Source: Sphingobacteriales bacterium 50-39 | Lineage (GTDB): Bacteria; Bacteroidota; Bacteroidia; Chitinophagales; Chitinophagaceae | Assembly (NCBI GenBank): GCA_001898505.1 | Contig: MKTZ01000009.1 | Coordinates: 434,001 to 498,000, forward strand | DNA length: 64,000 nucleotides | Direction: 5' to 3' | Part shown: positions 18,106 through 26,731 of the stretch, piece after piece | Layout of the letters: every line of letters begins with the position of its first letter | Numbering within the stretch: the first letter of the stretch is position 1 | Notes under the pieces: model-generated | What the model was told of the DNA's origin: nothing | What the model saw: the letters and a program-made list of their open reading frames with translations, nothing else | The model's database searches: none | Position numbers and translations under genes: made by a program

Positions 18106-19206
18106 ATGAAAAAATACCTGCTGGTGGGCTGCCTGTTGTTAACCTTTTTTGGACTGGCCACTGGCCGGACCCGGCTGACCGCCGGCCTGACACGCCCAAT
18201 GGGCGACGATTCCACCCTGCTGCGGCAAATGATCCAGGATTATTTTGACGGCGTTGCTGCCAAAGACTTCGTGAAACTGCGATCGATGACGACCGAAGAC
18301 TTTGTGATCTATGAAGATGGCAAGGTTTGGAACAACGACAGCGTCTTTCGGAACATTCAATACCACCAACCTTTTCGCGTAAAATTTACCCTTAGCGATA
18401 TCCGGGTTTTTGTGGATGCCCATTCGGCATATGCGGACTATCGCAGCCATCCCGACTTTGTCTTGTCCGATACAGTGAAGTTCCACCTGGATTTTATAGA
18501 AACGATGATCTTTCGAAAAACCGCCGCAGGATGGAAGATCAGCGTACTGCATATCACCGAGCTAAAGTCCCCGGAAGTAGATATACCCTCCAGGTACAGA
18601 AAATATAGCGCTGTGCGGTTTGTTCCCGAGCATTACCAGGAGAGGGTGGCGCTCTTCAGAAGCGAGGCCCTGCAACAGGGGGGTACTGTTTTCCTGGGTA
18701 ACAGCATTACCGAATTTGCGGATTGGCGGCAGCTTTTGAATGATGCCAGCGTAGTCAATCGGGGGATTGCCGGTGACAATACCTTTGGTATGCTTGACAG
18801 GTTGCAGGATGTCATCGACCATCATCCTTCAAAGCTCTTTATCGAGGCGGGGATCAATGATATTGCCCAGAATGTGCCGGTGGGGATGATCGTGGGCAAT
18901 ATTTCTTCTATCGTGCAGTGGGCAAAGGCGGGGAGTCCCGCGACGAGGGTCTATGTGGTGAGTGTGCTACCTGTCAATGAAAATGTAGGGAAGGAATACC
19001 CGGAGCTAATTGGCAAAAACCCTGTGGTCCGGGAAATGGATCGACAGTTACGGCAACTGGCTGGGGTGACGGGTTTTACATATATTGATCTGGCGTCCCG
19101 GGTCGCCGACCCATCGGGTAATCTGCTCGCGAAATATGCCCGGCAGGATGGGTTGCACCTGAACGGGGAAGGGTATGCGGTGTTTGTAGGGATGATAAAG
19201 AATTAG
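18106..19206 (+). CDS. Fusion of an NTF2/SnoaL-like domain and an SGNH/GDSL hydrolase
   Basis: The ATG at 18106 follows a GTG at 18103 in the same frame; either is possible. The 366-residue protein has a signal peptide. Residues 35-150 are SnoaL-like: MIQDYFDGVAAKDFVKLRSM, then TEDFVIYEDGKVWNNDSVF and HLDFIETMIFRKTAAGWKIS. Residues 190-366 are SGNH hydrolase: block I FLGNSITEFADW (Ser nucleophile), block II VNRGIAGDNTFGMLDRL, block III EAGINDIAQ and block V DGLHLNGEGYAVF. All catalytic blocks are present, so the lipase/esterase half should be active outside the cytoplasm. The fusion order is uncommon in my experience of the family. Confidence 0.8.
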   Translation: MKKYLLVGCLLLTFFGLATGRTRLTAGLTRPMGDDSTLLRQMIQDYFDGVAAKDFVKLRSMTTEDFVIYEDGKVWNNDSVFRNIQYHQPFRVKFTLSDIRVFVDAHSAYADYRSHPDFVLSDTVKFHLDFIETMIFRKTAAGWKISVLHITELKSPEVDIPSRYRKYSAVRFVPEHYQERVALFRSEALQQGGTVFLGNSITEFADWRQLLNDASVVNRGIAGDNTFGMLDRLQDVIDHHPSKLFIEAGINDIAQNVPVGMIVGNISSIVQWAKAGSPATRVYVVSVLPVNENVGKEYPELIGKNPVVREMDRQLRQLAGVTGFTYIDLASRVADPSGNLLAKYARQDGLHLNGEGYAVFVGMIKN

Positions 19207-19428
19207 GGGGTTGATCCACTTGCATTTTATGTAAAATCCCCGTTTCTCCCAACGGGTAGTGCCCAGCAGTCATCCAGGAAAAACGCGAGGGTCCGGGCGT
19301 TTTGAGCCTGTTAATGATTTTACAGTTTGATAATTTATTATTATTTTTAATGTGACTTCTCCCGTAATCTGCACCTCCTGACCATCCCATTTGAACCAGG
19401 CCTGATTTTTTACCTAAAACGATTGTAT

Positions 19429-20058
19429 ATGAAAAAGCTCCTCTTTTACTCATTTGTATTCCTGGGTCTTTCCTTCATTCCTGTAAAAAATGCAAGCTCT
19501 CCGGTGAAAGATGCTCCCACAAAAAAGGAAAGACATTATGCTGTTAAATTCCTGAAGGAAACGGAAGAAGATGTGCTGAACAAGATCAAGGGACTGAGTG
19601 CGGCCCAATTGGCGTTCAAACCTGCTCCCGATCGGTGGAGCGTGGAAGACTGCATGAAACATATCGCCGTTACGGAGCAGGCGCTGTGGCAGATGACGGC
19701 CGCTTCGCTCAAACAACCCGCCAATCCCGAAAAACGCAATGATATCAAGGTGACAGATGAGCAGCTGATCGCCATGGTCGAGAGCCGGGCAAAGAAGGTC
19801 CAGACCAAGGATGAGTTCAAGCCGGAGAATAGTCCATTTAAAACCATGGAAGACGCAATGGTCTCCTTTAAAGAAAACCGGGAAAAGCTGATTGCATTCG
19901 TGAAATCGACACAGGATGACCTCCGGGACCATGTGTCTGAAATGCCTTTCGGCATGCTGGATGGTTATCAGCTTATACTTTTCATCGGCGCACATAGCAA
20001 CCGGCATGCGCAGCAAATGGCTGAAGTAATGGCAGACCCGGGATTCCCGAAAATGTAA
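19429..20058 (+). CDS. Secreted DinB-like protein
   Basis: The ATG at 19429 starts MKKLLFYSFVFLGLSFIPVK, a signal peptide. The 209-residue protein then shows the DinB_2 four-helix pattern: FLKETEEDVLNKIKGLSAAQ, FKPAPDRWSVEDCMKHIAVT (metal-ligand His), a middle linker, and IGAHSNRHAQQMAEVM (two further His). All three His positions of the DinB metal site are visible. DinB-like proteins include thiol S-transferases (bacillithiol and mycothiol) and many of unknown role. Export of a DinB protein is less usual. It is followed by a DsrE-like gene and a second DinB gene. Confidence 0.75.
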   Translation: MKKLLFYSFVFLGLSFIPVKNASSPVKDAPTKKERHYAVKFLKETEEDVLNKIKGLSAAQLAFKPAPDRWSVEDCMKHIAVTEQALWQMTAASLKQPANPEKRNDIKVTDEQLIAMVESRAKKVQTKDEFKPENSPFKTMEDAMVSFKENREKLIAFVKSTQDDLRDHVSEMPFGMLDGYQLILFIGAHSNRHAQQMAEVMADPGFPKM

Positions 20059-20079
20059 CAGCTCTTAAAGAGTTATTTT

Positions 20080-20496
20080 ATGAACAAATACCTTTTATAC
20101 CTCAGCGTCATGCTGCTGACGACTGCTGCCGTCAGCGCCCAGGTTAAGAATTATAAAGTTGTATTTGACATGTCCAGTAAGGACACTATCAACCAGCAGG
20201 CCATCGTCAGGGAGATAGGTCTTATCAAAGATGCCAACCCGGATGCCCGGCTGGAAGTGGTAATCTATGGACAGGGACTGGATCTGGCTGTAAATGGGCG
20301 TTCGATGCAGCAGGCCGCTGTGGAGAAAATAATAGCAGGGAATAAGGCGAGCTTTAAAGTATGTGAGATGACCTTAAAAAGGAACAACATCGATAAAAGC
20401 CAACTGGTGCCGGGTGTGGAAGTAGTGCCGGATGGCATTTATGAGATCATTTCGAAGCAACAGGACGGATGGGGCTATATTAAGGTGGGACATTAA
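20080..20496 (+). CDS. DsrE/DsrF-like secreted protein
   Basis: This 138-residue protein has a signal peptide (cleavage near AVSAQ, residue 21). The remaining 117 residues follow the DsrE fold: YKVVFDMSSKDTINQQAIVR, ARLEVVIYGQGLDLAV and FKVCEMTLKRNNIDKSQLVP. The single Cys in KVCEMTL is at the position used by sulfur-carrying DsrE proteins. Periplasmic versions are common in Bacteroidota but undefined. It sits between two DinB-like genes with gaps of 21 and 23 bp, probably one operon. Confidence 0.8.
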   Translation: MNKYLLYLSVMLLTTAAVSAQVKNYKVVFDMSSKDTINQQAIVREIGLIKDANPDARLEVVIYGQGLDLAVNGRSMQQAAVEKIIAGNKASFKVCEMTLKRNNIDKSQLVPGVEVVPDGIYEIISKQQDGWGYIKVGH

Positions 20497-20519
20497 TCTT
20501 TTTGTGATAAATTGGCCCC

Positions 20520-21008
20520 ATGAAAGATCAAGGTTTTTTTATCGACTATCATGTTTGGGCGAATAAGAAAGTACTACAACAATTACAGGACCTGACAGCT
20601 GAAGACTGGAATAAGCAGCTGGGCGGCAGCTTCCCCACGATGAAGGCATTGTATCAGCATATCATCGAAGCCGAATATCGCTGGCTGCAACGGTGGAAAG
20701 GAGTGCCTTTTGCCGAAATACCGGCGGAAATGGTAGTGGATGGGTATGCGAGCCTGCAAACCCTGTGGCTGCCGCTGATGGACGAACAGATCTCCATAGC
20801 TAAAAAACGTCTGGCTGCCGATCCGGAAGAGCCATTGCATTTTATTACCGGGAAGGGACTCCATGTTACACAGCCTTTCTGGCAGACGCTGTACCAGGTG
20901 GTCAATCACGGGACCTATCATCGCGGACAGGTTACCAATATGCTGCGAATGCTGGAAAAACAGGCCGTGGGTACAGATATATTCCTCTTTTTTCGGGAAA
21001 ATTCGTGA
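20520..21008 (+). CDS. DinB family protein
   Basis: This 162-residue cytoplasmic protein has no signal peptide. The start MKDQGFFIDYHVWANKKVLQ carries the DinB N-terminal helix with YHxWAN. A central helix MKALYQHIIEAEYRWLQRW holds the metal His, and VVNHGTYHRGQVTNMLRML is the canonical DinB C-terminal motif with two metal ligands. It is of full family length. The substrate is unknown. It is the third gene of the DinB-DsrE-DinB cluster. Confidence 0.9.
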   Translation: MKDQGFFIDYHVWANKKVLQQLQDLTAEDWNKQLGGSFPTMKALYQHIIEAEYRWLQRWKGVPFAEIPAEMVVDGYASLQTLWLPLMDEQISIAKKRLAADPEEPLHFITGKGLHVTQPFWQTLYQVVNHGTYHRGQVTNMLRMLEKQAVGTDIFLFFRENS

Positions 21009-21092
21009 ATGGGCCGGCCCCAGCCAGGGAGTTTTTTCCTATTTCGTAAGGCATTTTTACCAGTTGCGGGCGCCTGGGGAAGTGGGTGTCGG

Positions 21093-21100
21093 TAGTTTTG
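21093..21100 (+). promoter_or_regulatory. Candidate -7 element upstream of the siderophore receptor
   Basis: TAGTTTTG at 21093-21100 is a perfect match to the Bacteroidota -7 consensus TAnnTTTG, 18 bp before the ATG at 21119. A clear TTTG box about 20 bp upstream is not visible, so this is a half-supported promoter. Confidence 0.35.
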
Positions 21101-21118
21101 CGGCAAAGCAACTGACCA

Positions 21119-23338
21119 ATGAAGTATCTATTACTCCTAATTGTATTATTATCAATTACATATATCGCATCAGCCCAAAATGGTAACCTTGCCCAGGACG
21201 ACACGGACACCTTACCCCATAAGGTCAAGCAATTGGACGAGGTCCTGGTGACATCGGATAAGACCCCCCTCAAAAAGCCCGTATCTTTTGGAAAGGCCGG
21301 ACTGGCCCCCCTGGAAAATCCTCAGGCCACCGGCATTGTCAGCAACACGGTGATCAAGGATCAGCAGGCCATGCGTCTGGGGGATGTGCTGAAGAATGTC
21401 AGCGGCGTATCGCTCACACAGCAAAGATTAGGAGTAGCAGAAACTTTCTCCGCCAGGGGATATACTATCGGCGTTGCCGGGAACACGGGCGGCATTTTCA
21501 AGAACGGCATCGTCAGCAATACAGCCGGCTTCCCCGAGGCCAGCACCCTCGAATCGATTGAGGTGCTCAAAGGCAGCTCCGCTATGCTGTATGGCAACAC
21601 ATCAGCGGGCCTTATCGTCAACATGGTCACTAAAAAACCCCGGTTTGACTGGGGTGGCGAGGTCTCGATGAATGCAGGCAGCTACAATCTGTACAAGCCT
21701 GTCGTGGATGTCTATGGCCCCATTACTGACAATCTGGCCTTTCGCGTCGTAGGCACTTATGAACATGCCGACAGCTATCGCGACCAGGTACATACACAAC
21801 GGAAATACGTCAACCCCTCCCTTTTGTACAAGCTTGGTAAAAAGACTACCATCCTTCTCCAAGGTGACTATCTGGATGCCAATTTCACACCGGATATGGG
21901 CATCGGCGCGCTGAACCAAAATATCAATTCCATTATACCTGCCAGCCGCAGCCGTTATATCAACACCAGCTGGGCATATTATCATTCCAAAACAGCCTCC
22001 GGCTCTGCGGTGATCACCCATCAATTCAACGAGAATTGGAAATTGAATGTCATCGCCGGCGGGCAGGTCGTGAATATAGACACTTATGGGGCTGGTGCGC
22101 CTAACAATGCCATCGACAGTCTTGGAAACTGGAACAGGGCCCTCAGCCGAGCCCGCAGCAAGGAGGTCAATTCTACGCTGCAAGCCGACCTGACAGGAAA
22201 GTTCCGGACGGGAGCGATCAGCCACCAGGTGTTGGTAGGTACAAGCTATGTCCGCATCAAAACACAGAGCGATGCATTCAGGCTCACCAGCAGCACCGGT
22301 GTCGTCGGTACCGCTTATGACAAGATCAATATTCTCGACATGAGCAAGTATGTACAACGTACGGATGTTCCCGATGCATTGGACACGGGCAGGACGGTAT
22401 CACCCAATTTCAACCTGGGGTATTATGTACAGGACCTTATTTCCATCACTTCGAAACTAAAGGTACTGGCCGGTCTGCGCTGGTCGTACCTCGAAACAAA
22501 GGCGCCCGTCACCTATAACTATATAAAGAATACGACAACGCTGGGCGCCAATGCTTATAACAATGCCTTCTCTCCGAAAGGCGCGATCATCTATGAGCCG
22601 GTGCAGAACATGTCCGTATATGTGGCGTATGCCAATAGTTTCACCGTCAACACCGGTACGGATATCTACAATAATCCCCTAAAGCCCTCCATCATCGACG
22701 ACTACGAGGCGGGTTGGAAAAGCATCTTCTTCCAGGGCAGGATTGGCGCCAACCTCAGCGTATACAGGATCCGGAACAGCAACCTGGCGCAGCAGGCCCT
22801 TACACTGGCAGATGGCAGCCCCAATACGAATACCAATATCAAAGAGCTTACGGGAGAGACTACCAGTGACGGCTTCGATGTAGACATCAGCGGAACGTTG
22901 TCGAGTAACCTGTACTTTATCGCCGGATATGCCTATAACAATGCCCGCTATACACATTCGCCGGGTGGCAAAGGTTCGGTGGTGGAAGGGGAGAGGCTGA
23001 ACAACAGCCCGCAGAGTACTGTCAACACTACTTTGTTTTATACTTTCACCAATACAACCCTGAAGGGACTGAAGCTGGGTGTCGCTGTATTCTACACCGG
23101 CAAACGATTTGGCGGCAACCAGAATACGGTGGGACAAACACCGGCGTTCAACAGACAGATAGCATTGAGCGACTTTACGACAGTCGATCTTTCTGCAGGG
23201 TATTGTTTCCGCCGGCTGAGCATACTTGCCAAGCTATCCAATCTGACAAATACATTGAATTACCTGGTGCACGATCGGTACAGCATCAATCCCATCGCAC
23301 CCAGGTCGTTCCTAGCTACGGTATCGTACAAATTTTAA
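21119..23338 (+). CDS. TonB-dependent siderophore receptor
   Basis: This 739-residue protein has a signal peptide (cleavage near ASAQN). Next come a TonB-box region (LDEVLVTSDK), a plug domain (about 55-200: LGDVLKNVSGVSLTQQRLG, VETFSARGYTI-like, LESIEVLKGSSAMLYGNTSA, GLIVNMVTKKP) and a 22-strand barrel ending in SYKF. The layout is that of FhuE/FpvA-type ferric siderophore receptors. It lacks the N-terminal carboxypeptidase-like domain of SusC proteins. It should import a ferric chelate across the outer membrane with TonB energy. A hairpin terminator starts directly after the last codons. Confidence 0.85.
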   Translation: MKYLLLLIVLLSITYIASAQNGNLAQDDTDTLPHKVKQLDEVLVTSDKTPLKKPVSFGKAGLAPLENPQATGIVSNTVIKDQQAMRLGDVLKNVSGVSLTQQRLGVAETFSARGYTIGVAGNTGGIFKNGIVSNTAGFPEASTLESIEVLKGSSAMLYGNTSAGLIVNMVTKKPRFDWGGEVSMNAGSYNLYKPVVDVYGPITDNLAFRVVGTYEHADSYRDQVHTQRKYVNPSLLYKLGKKTTILLQGDYLDANFTPDMGIGALNQNINSIIPASRSRYINTSWAYYHSKTASGSAVITHQFNENWKLNVIAGGQVVNIDTYGAGAPNNAIDSLGNWNRALSRARSKEVNSTLQADLTGKFRTGAISHQVLVGTSYVRIKTQSDAFRLTSSTGVVGTAYDKINILDMSKYVQRTDVPDALDTGRTVSPNFNLGYYVQDLISITSKLKVLAGLRWSYLETKAPVTYNYIKNTTTLGANAYNNAFSPKGAIIYEPVQNMSVYVAYANSFTVNTGTDIYNNPLKPSIIDDYEAGWKSIFFQGRIGANLSVYRIRNSNLAQQALTLADGSPNTNTNIKELTGETTSDGFDVDISGTLSSNLYFIAGYAYNNARYTHSPGGKGSVVEGERLNNSPQSTVNTTLFYTFTNTTLKGLKLGVAVFYTGKRFGGNQNTVGQTPAFNRQIALSDFTTVDLSAGYCFRRLSILAKLSNLTNTLNYLVHDRYSINPIAPRSFLATVSYKF

Positions 23339-23361
23339 CGAGCCTGCATAGCAGGCTCGTT
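23337..23361 (+). terminator. Intrinsic-type hairpin after the receptor gene
   Basis: AACGAGCCTGC (23337-23347) pairs perfectly over 11 bp with GCAGGCTCGTT (23351-23361) around a 3-nt loop and is followed by ATTTC. The stem overlaps the receptor stop codon. The U-tract is weak, but the position and stem strength favour a terminator, possibly also serving the convergent porin-like gene. Confidence 0.7.
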
Positions 23362-23411
23362 ATTTCAAAACATAACCAGGGTAGGATTAAAACTAACATG
23401 TATATAGACCT

Positions 23412-24032
23412 CTAAAACCGGTAGAATACGCCCGCCTGCAACACACGGCTGAAAGCTTTTGCCGAAGGCTGGCCGTCCTCGCCTTTTGCCAACTTGGTAA
23501 GCCCGAAGTTGTAACGTACATCGATGCCTATGGAAGTAGTGGGAATGACATAGCCCACACCCAGGGTCCAGCCAAAATTGATCTTGTTGAACGATTCCTT
23601 CACATCTTCGGATATGCCCTCTGCTTTTAATTTCGCCGAGAGCAGGTATCCTATCTGCGGACCTGTCACGGCAAAGGCGCCGCTGGCATGCTGATATTGC
23701 AAGAGCACGGGGAGGTTCAGGTAGTTGAGGTGGGTCTTGGCAGTAGTTTCGATGATCGCATCGCCGTCACCGGGCAATTCCACCTTCATTTTTGTCCCTT
23801 CAGCAGAGTAAAAAAGTTCTGGTTGCAGGGTGAAGCCGCCCGCCAGGGGGATGTTCGTTTGTACGCCGCCGTGAAATCCGACCAGAGTGCTGGTGCCTTC
23901 AACGTCTTTTCCTTTCACGCTGGCCAGGTTTAGACCACCTTTGACGCCATAGCTGATGTGGTCGATGCTGACCTGTGCATGGGAGAAATATGAAATTCCG
24001 GCAAGGGCAGCTGAGAGTAAGATCTTTTTCAT
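23412..24032 (-). CDS. Porin-family outer-membrane beta-barrel (OMP_b-brl_2)
   Basis: This 206-residue protein has a signal peptide ending at HAQ. Barrel strands follow: ISYGVKGGLNLASVKGKD, LVGFHGGVQTNIPLAGGFTL, PELFYSAEGTKMKVE, TGPQIGYLLSAKLKAE, FGWTLGVGYVIP and GIDVRYNFGLTKLAKG, ending in FYRF with a terminal Phe. This is the common 8-strand OmpW/OmpX-like family of Bacteroidota. Its function is generally structural or unknown. Confidence 0.85.
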   Translation of the reverse strand: MKKILLSAALAGISYFSHAQVSIDHISYGVKGGLNLASVKGKDVEGTSTLVGFHGGVQTNIPLAGGFTLQPELFYSAEGTKMKVELPGDGDAIIETTAKTHLNYLNLPVLLQYQHASGAFAVTGPQIGYLLSAKLKAEGISEDVKESFNKINFGWTLGVGYVIPTTSIGIDVRYNFGLTKLAKGEDGQPSAKAFSRVLQAGVFYRF

Positions 24033-24149
24033 AACAGTTCTTTATTTTTTTGCAAAGATGCCGGGCGGGGCATGTGAAGGGAAGGGAAGGGTGTATGAAC
24101 CTGCGTAAACGGCGTATGAATTGTGGGATTGGGGGCTGACGTTGAAAAG

Positions 24150-26132
24150 CTAATCTTCACCATTCCCTGTCCTTATGGTAACAGACCCGATCTTAACAGG
24201 GAGCCATACCTGCATTTCGGCATTCCCCCGATTGTCCCAGGAGAAATAGGGGATGGCAGTAATAGGTTCTTTTACAGTTTTGATATTTTGTTTTGTCTCA
24301 TCGGGTATTAATACGGGCAATTCCGATGTAATGACAACGACCCCTCCGAGGGTGCTCCTGTCGTAAGAAGCGTGGAATACGGCATCGTCGGGTACAACAA
24401 AGCTTTTTACCTTACCGGCGTTGTCCGGTTGCTCCACACAATACACCAGCGGTCCACGCTGTAAGGCCACGCGACCCTGGTCGGCCCTGACACTGTCGAT
24501 AGCGGCGATCCGTCTGACTGGCATGGGCAAGCCCAGCATGACGACATCCCCTTTTTTCCATTTGGTCTCTATGACAGCATATCCCTGTTGAACGGAATAT
24601 TTTACAGGCGCACCGTTTAATGTGAGCCTGAAGCTGCTATCCAACCCGTCGGCATAATGGTATGTATTGCCTGGTACAGGCTGCCCCTGCGCCCATCCCG
24701 GGATGCGGATATACAAGGGGAAGGACTGTGCCTTTGCCGGGTTGAGCGTGATCTTTACCGTGCCGTCCCAGGGATAGGCCGTCTGCTGTGCGATCTGTAC
24801 ATTACCCGCCCGCAGGGGCACTGTGGTATTGCTGCCTACAAAAAGATTGACCCAAATAGCATTGTCGGATGAGGCATAAATGTAGTTCCCCAGTGATTCT
24901 ACCAGACGCGCGATATTGGAGGGACAGCAGGCCGTACCAAACCATTCACTGCGACCGTAGTTTCCGTCAGCGGCAAGGGGGTTGCCGTAGAAAAACCGGT
25001 CGCCGCTAAGCGAGAGTCCATCCAGGGCGCCATTGTACAGGCTTCTTTCCAGCACATCGATGTATTTGGCATCGCCGGTGAGAAGATTCATCCGCTGGTT
25101 CCACAGCACCATGCCCACGGAGGCACAGGTTTCGCAATAGGCCTGGTGGTTGGGCAGGTCGTAGTCCACGGAAAAGCCTTCGTTCTTTCCGGAGGAGCCA
25201 ATGCCGCCTGTGATATACATGTTCCGGAAGATCACGTCCTCCCATACATGTTTCATGGCCGTCATATAACCGGAATCTCCCTTTGCCGCACCTACATCGG
25301 CGGCGCCCGTATATAGGTACATGGCCCGGACAGCATGGCCTTCAATCTCCCGTTGGTCGCGTACAGGCACGTCATCCTGACAATATTTTGGATCTTTCCA
25401 CTGGTCCCATATCACTCCCTTGCCGTAGCCATGCCCTCTCTGCTCGATATACCATTGAGCGAGGTCGAGATATTTGTTGTTGCCCGTGGTCTTATATAAT
25501 TTTACAAGGGCCAGCTCTATTTCTTCATGTCCCGACACCCAATGACGGCCCGTCTGTCGAAAAGTGACGTCGATGTGGTCTGCCAGACGGGTGGCGACGT
25601 CCAGCAGCCGCCGCTTGCCCGTGGTATTGTAATAAGCTACAGCAGCCTCGATGAGATGACCCGCGCAGTAATCTTCATGTTTTTCCATATCCGTCCAGCG
25701 CTGATCCAGTCCATTGAGCGTGTAGTAGGTATTGAGATAGCCATCCGGCTGCTGTGCCCTGGCAATCTTGTCGATCCATTCGTCGGCCTTAGCCTCCAGG
25801 GTCTTGTCGGGGTGATTCTTGAGCGAGTAGGCGATGGCTTCGAGGGCTTTGTATACATCGGAGTCGTCAAAATAGATGCCTTCATGCTTCTCGCCGGCAT
25901 GTCGCGCTACTTTTTCAAAGTTGCGGATGCGGGGTGTTTTTACCTCCGTCTGATCGATACATACGGGTATGGTGACCCGGGTGACCTTATCGATGCGCGG
26001 GCTCCAGAAGGAGTCGGTGATCTGGACATGAGAGAAGCCGATGGCTTCCATACGGGAGGATTGCGCCTGCGCTTGTGTAGCGCCAATGAAGGTAGCCAGC
26101 GCAATGAAGATGGTATGCTGATGAGCCTTCAT
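24150..26132 (-). CDS. GH127 family beta-L-arabinofuranosidase-like enzyme
   Basis: The ATG at 26132 gives a 660-residue protein with a signal peptide. It matches GH127 over its length: an (alpha/alpha)6 barrel with QQPDGYLNTYYTLNGL, EDYCAGHLIEAAVAYY, GHEEIELALVKLYK and the C-terminal beta domains. The catalytic features of HypBA1 are all present: the acid/base Glu (Glu318, in GKNEGF), the zinc ligands Glu334 and Cys336 (AYCETCASVG), and the Cys402-Cys403 pair (TACCPSN), one being the nucleophile. It should release L-arabinofuranose or a related sugar in the periplasm. The gene is divergent from an ECF sigma factor, 89 bp apart. Confidence 0.85.
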   Translation of the reverse strand: MKAHQHTIFIALATFIGATQAQAQSSRMEAIGFSHVQITDSFWSPRIDKVTRVTIPVCIDQTEVKTPRIRNFEKVARHAGEKHEGIYFDDSDVYKALEAIAYSLKNHPDKTLEAKADEWIDKIARAQQPDGYLNTYYTLNGLDQRWTDMEKHEDYCAGHLIEAAVAYYNTTGKRRLLDVATRLADHIDVTFRQTGRHWVSGHEEIELALVKLYKTTGNNKYLDLAQWYIEQRGHGYGKGVIWDQWKDPKYCQDDVPVRDQREIEGHAVRAMYLYTGAADVGAAKGDSGYMTAMKHVWEDVIFRNMYITGGIGSSGKNEGFSVDYDLPNHQAYCETCASVGMVLWNQRMNLLTGDAKYIDVLERSLYNGALDGLSLSGDRFFYGNPLAADGNYGRSEWFGTACCPSNIARLVESLGNYIYASSDNAIWVNLFVGSNTTVPLRAGNVQIAQQTAYPWDGTVKITLNPAKAQSFPLYIRIPGWAQGQPVPGNTYHYADGLDSSFRLTLNGAPVKYSVQQGYAVIETKWKKGDVVMLGLPMPVRRIAAIDSVRADQGRVALQRGPLVYCVEQPDNAGKVKSFVVPDDAVFHASYDRSTLGGVVVITSELPVLIPDETKQNIKTVKEPITAIPYFSWDNRGNAEMQVWLPVKIGSVTIRTGNGED

Positions 26133-26221
26133 ACAATGGGATGACCCCAAATATAGAAAATAGTTTGAAATTGTAAGGATCCGGCCCTTTTACGCAACTA
26201 ATATTGTAAAACATCCGACAG

Positions 26222-26731
26222 TTGACATCACAAGAGCAGGAACATATTTTCAGAGATTGGTTGGAACAGTATAAAGGTCTGTTCTTCAAGATAGTGAGGA
26301 CTTATACCGTCACAGCCATGGACATGGACGACCTCTTCCAGGAGATAGTGATCCAGGTATGGCGATCTATTCCTGTCTGGAAGAAGAATTGTGCTGTCTC
26401 TACCTGGATCTACCGTATAGCCATCAACACCGCCCTTAGCTGGACACGCAAGGAAAAAAGACGCCGCCAGACCGAAGACCTGGAGACTGCACAGGTATTA
26501 TTGATGGAGCCCGTCCTCGTGGCAGACGAACGGCTGGCATGGCTGTATGAAGAGATCCATCAGATGGATGTCATCGACAGATCGATGGCCTTGCTGTTGC
26601 TGGAAGGCTTTAGCTATAAGGAAATGGCTGTCATCATGGGTATCACGGAATCGAATGTCGGTGTAAAGATCAATCGTATCAAAAAGAAGCTTATTGTCAG
26701 ATCTCAAAAACAGGACCTTTATGGAATTTGA
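26222..26731 (+). CDS. ECF sigma-70 family RNA polymerase sigma factor
   Basis: The TTG at 26222 gives a full-length sigma factor of 169 residues; no in-frame ATG lies before domain 2. Region 2 includes FKIVRTYTVTAMDMDDLFQE (-10 recognition and core binding) and IVIQVWRSIPVW. Region 4 has SMALLLLEGFSYKEMAVIMG and ITESNVGVKINRIKKKL, the HTH for the -35 box. It overlaps the next gene by 11 bp, the usual sigma/regulator coupling. The partner has transmembrane helices but no recognised FecR domain. Confidence 0.8.
   Translation: MTSQEQEHIFRDWLEQYKGLFFKIVRTYTVTAMDMDDLFQEIVIQVWRSIPVWKKNCAVSTWIYRIAINTALSWTRKEKRRRQTEDLETAQVLLMEPVLVADERLAWLYEEIHQMDVIDRSMALLLLEGFSYKEMAVIMGITESNVGVKINRIKKKLIVRSQKQDLYGI

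Noticed and set aside
23337-23361. Perfect 11-bp inverted repeat considered as a mobile-element end
   Set aside because: It overlaps a stop codon and has a 3-nt loop, which fits a terminator. No transposase or target duplication is visible.
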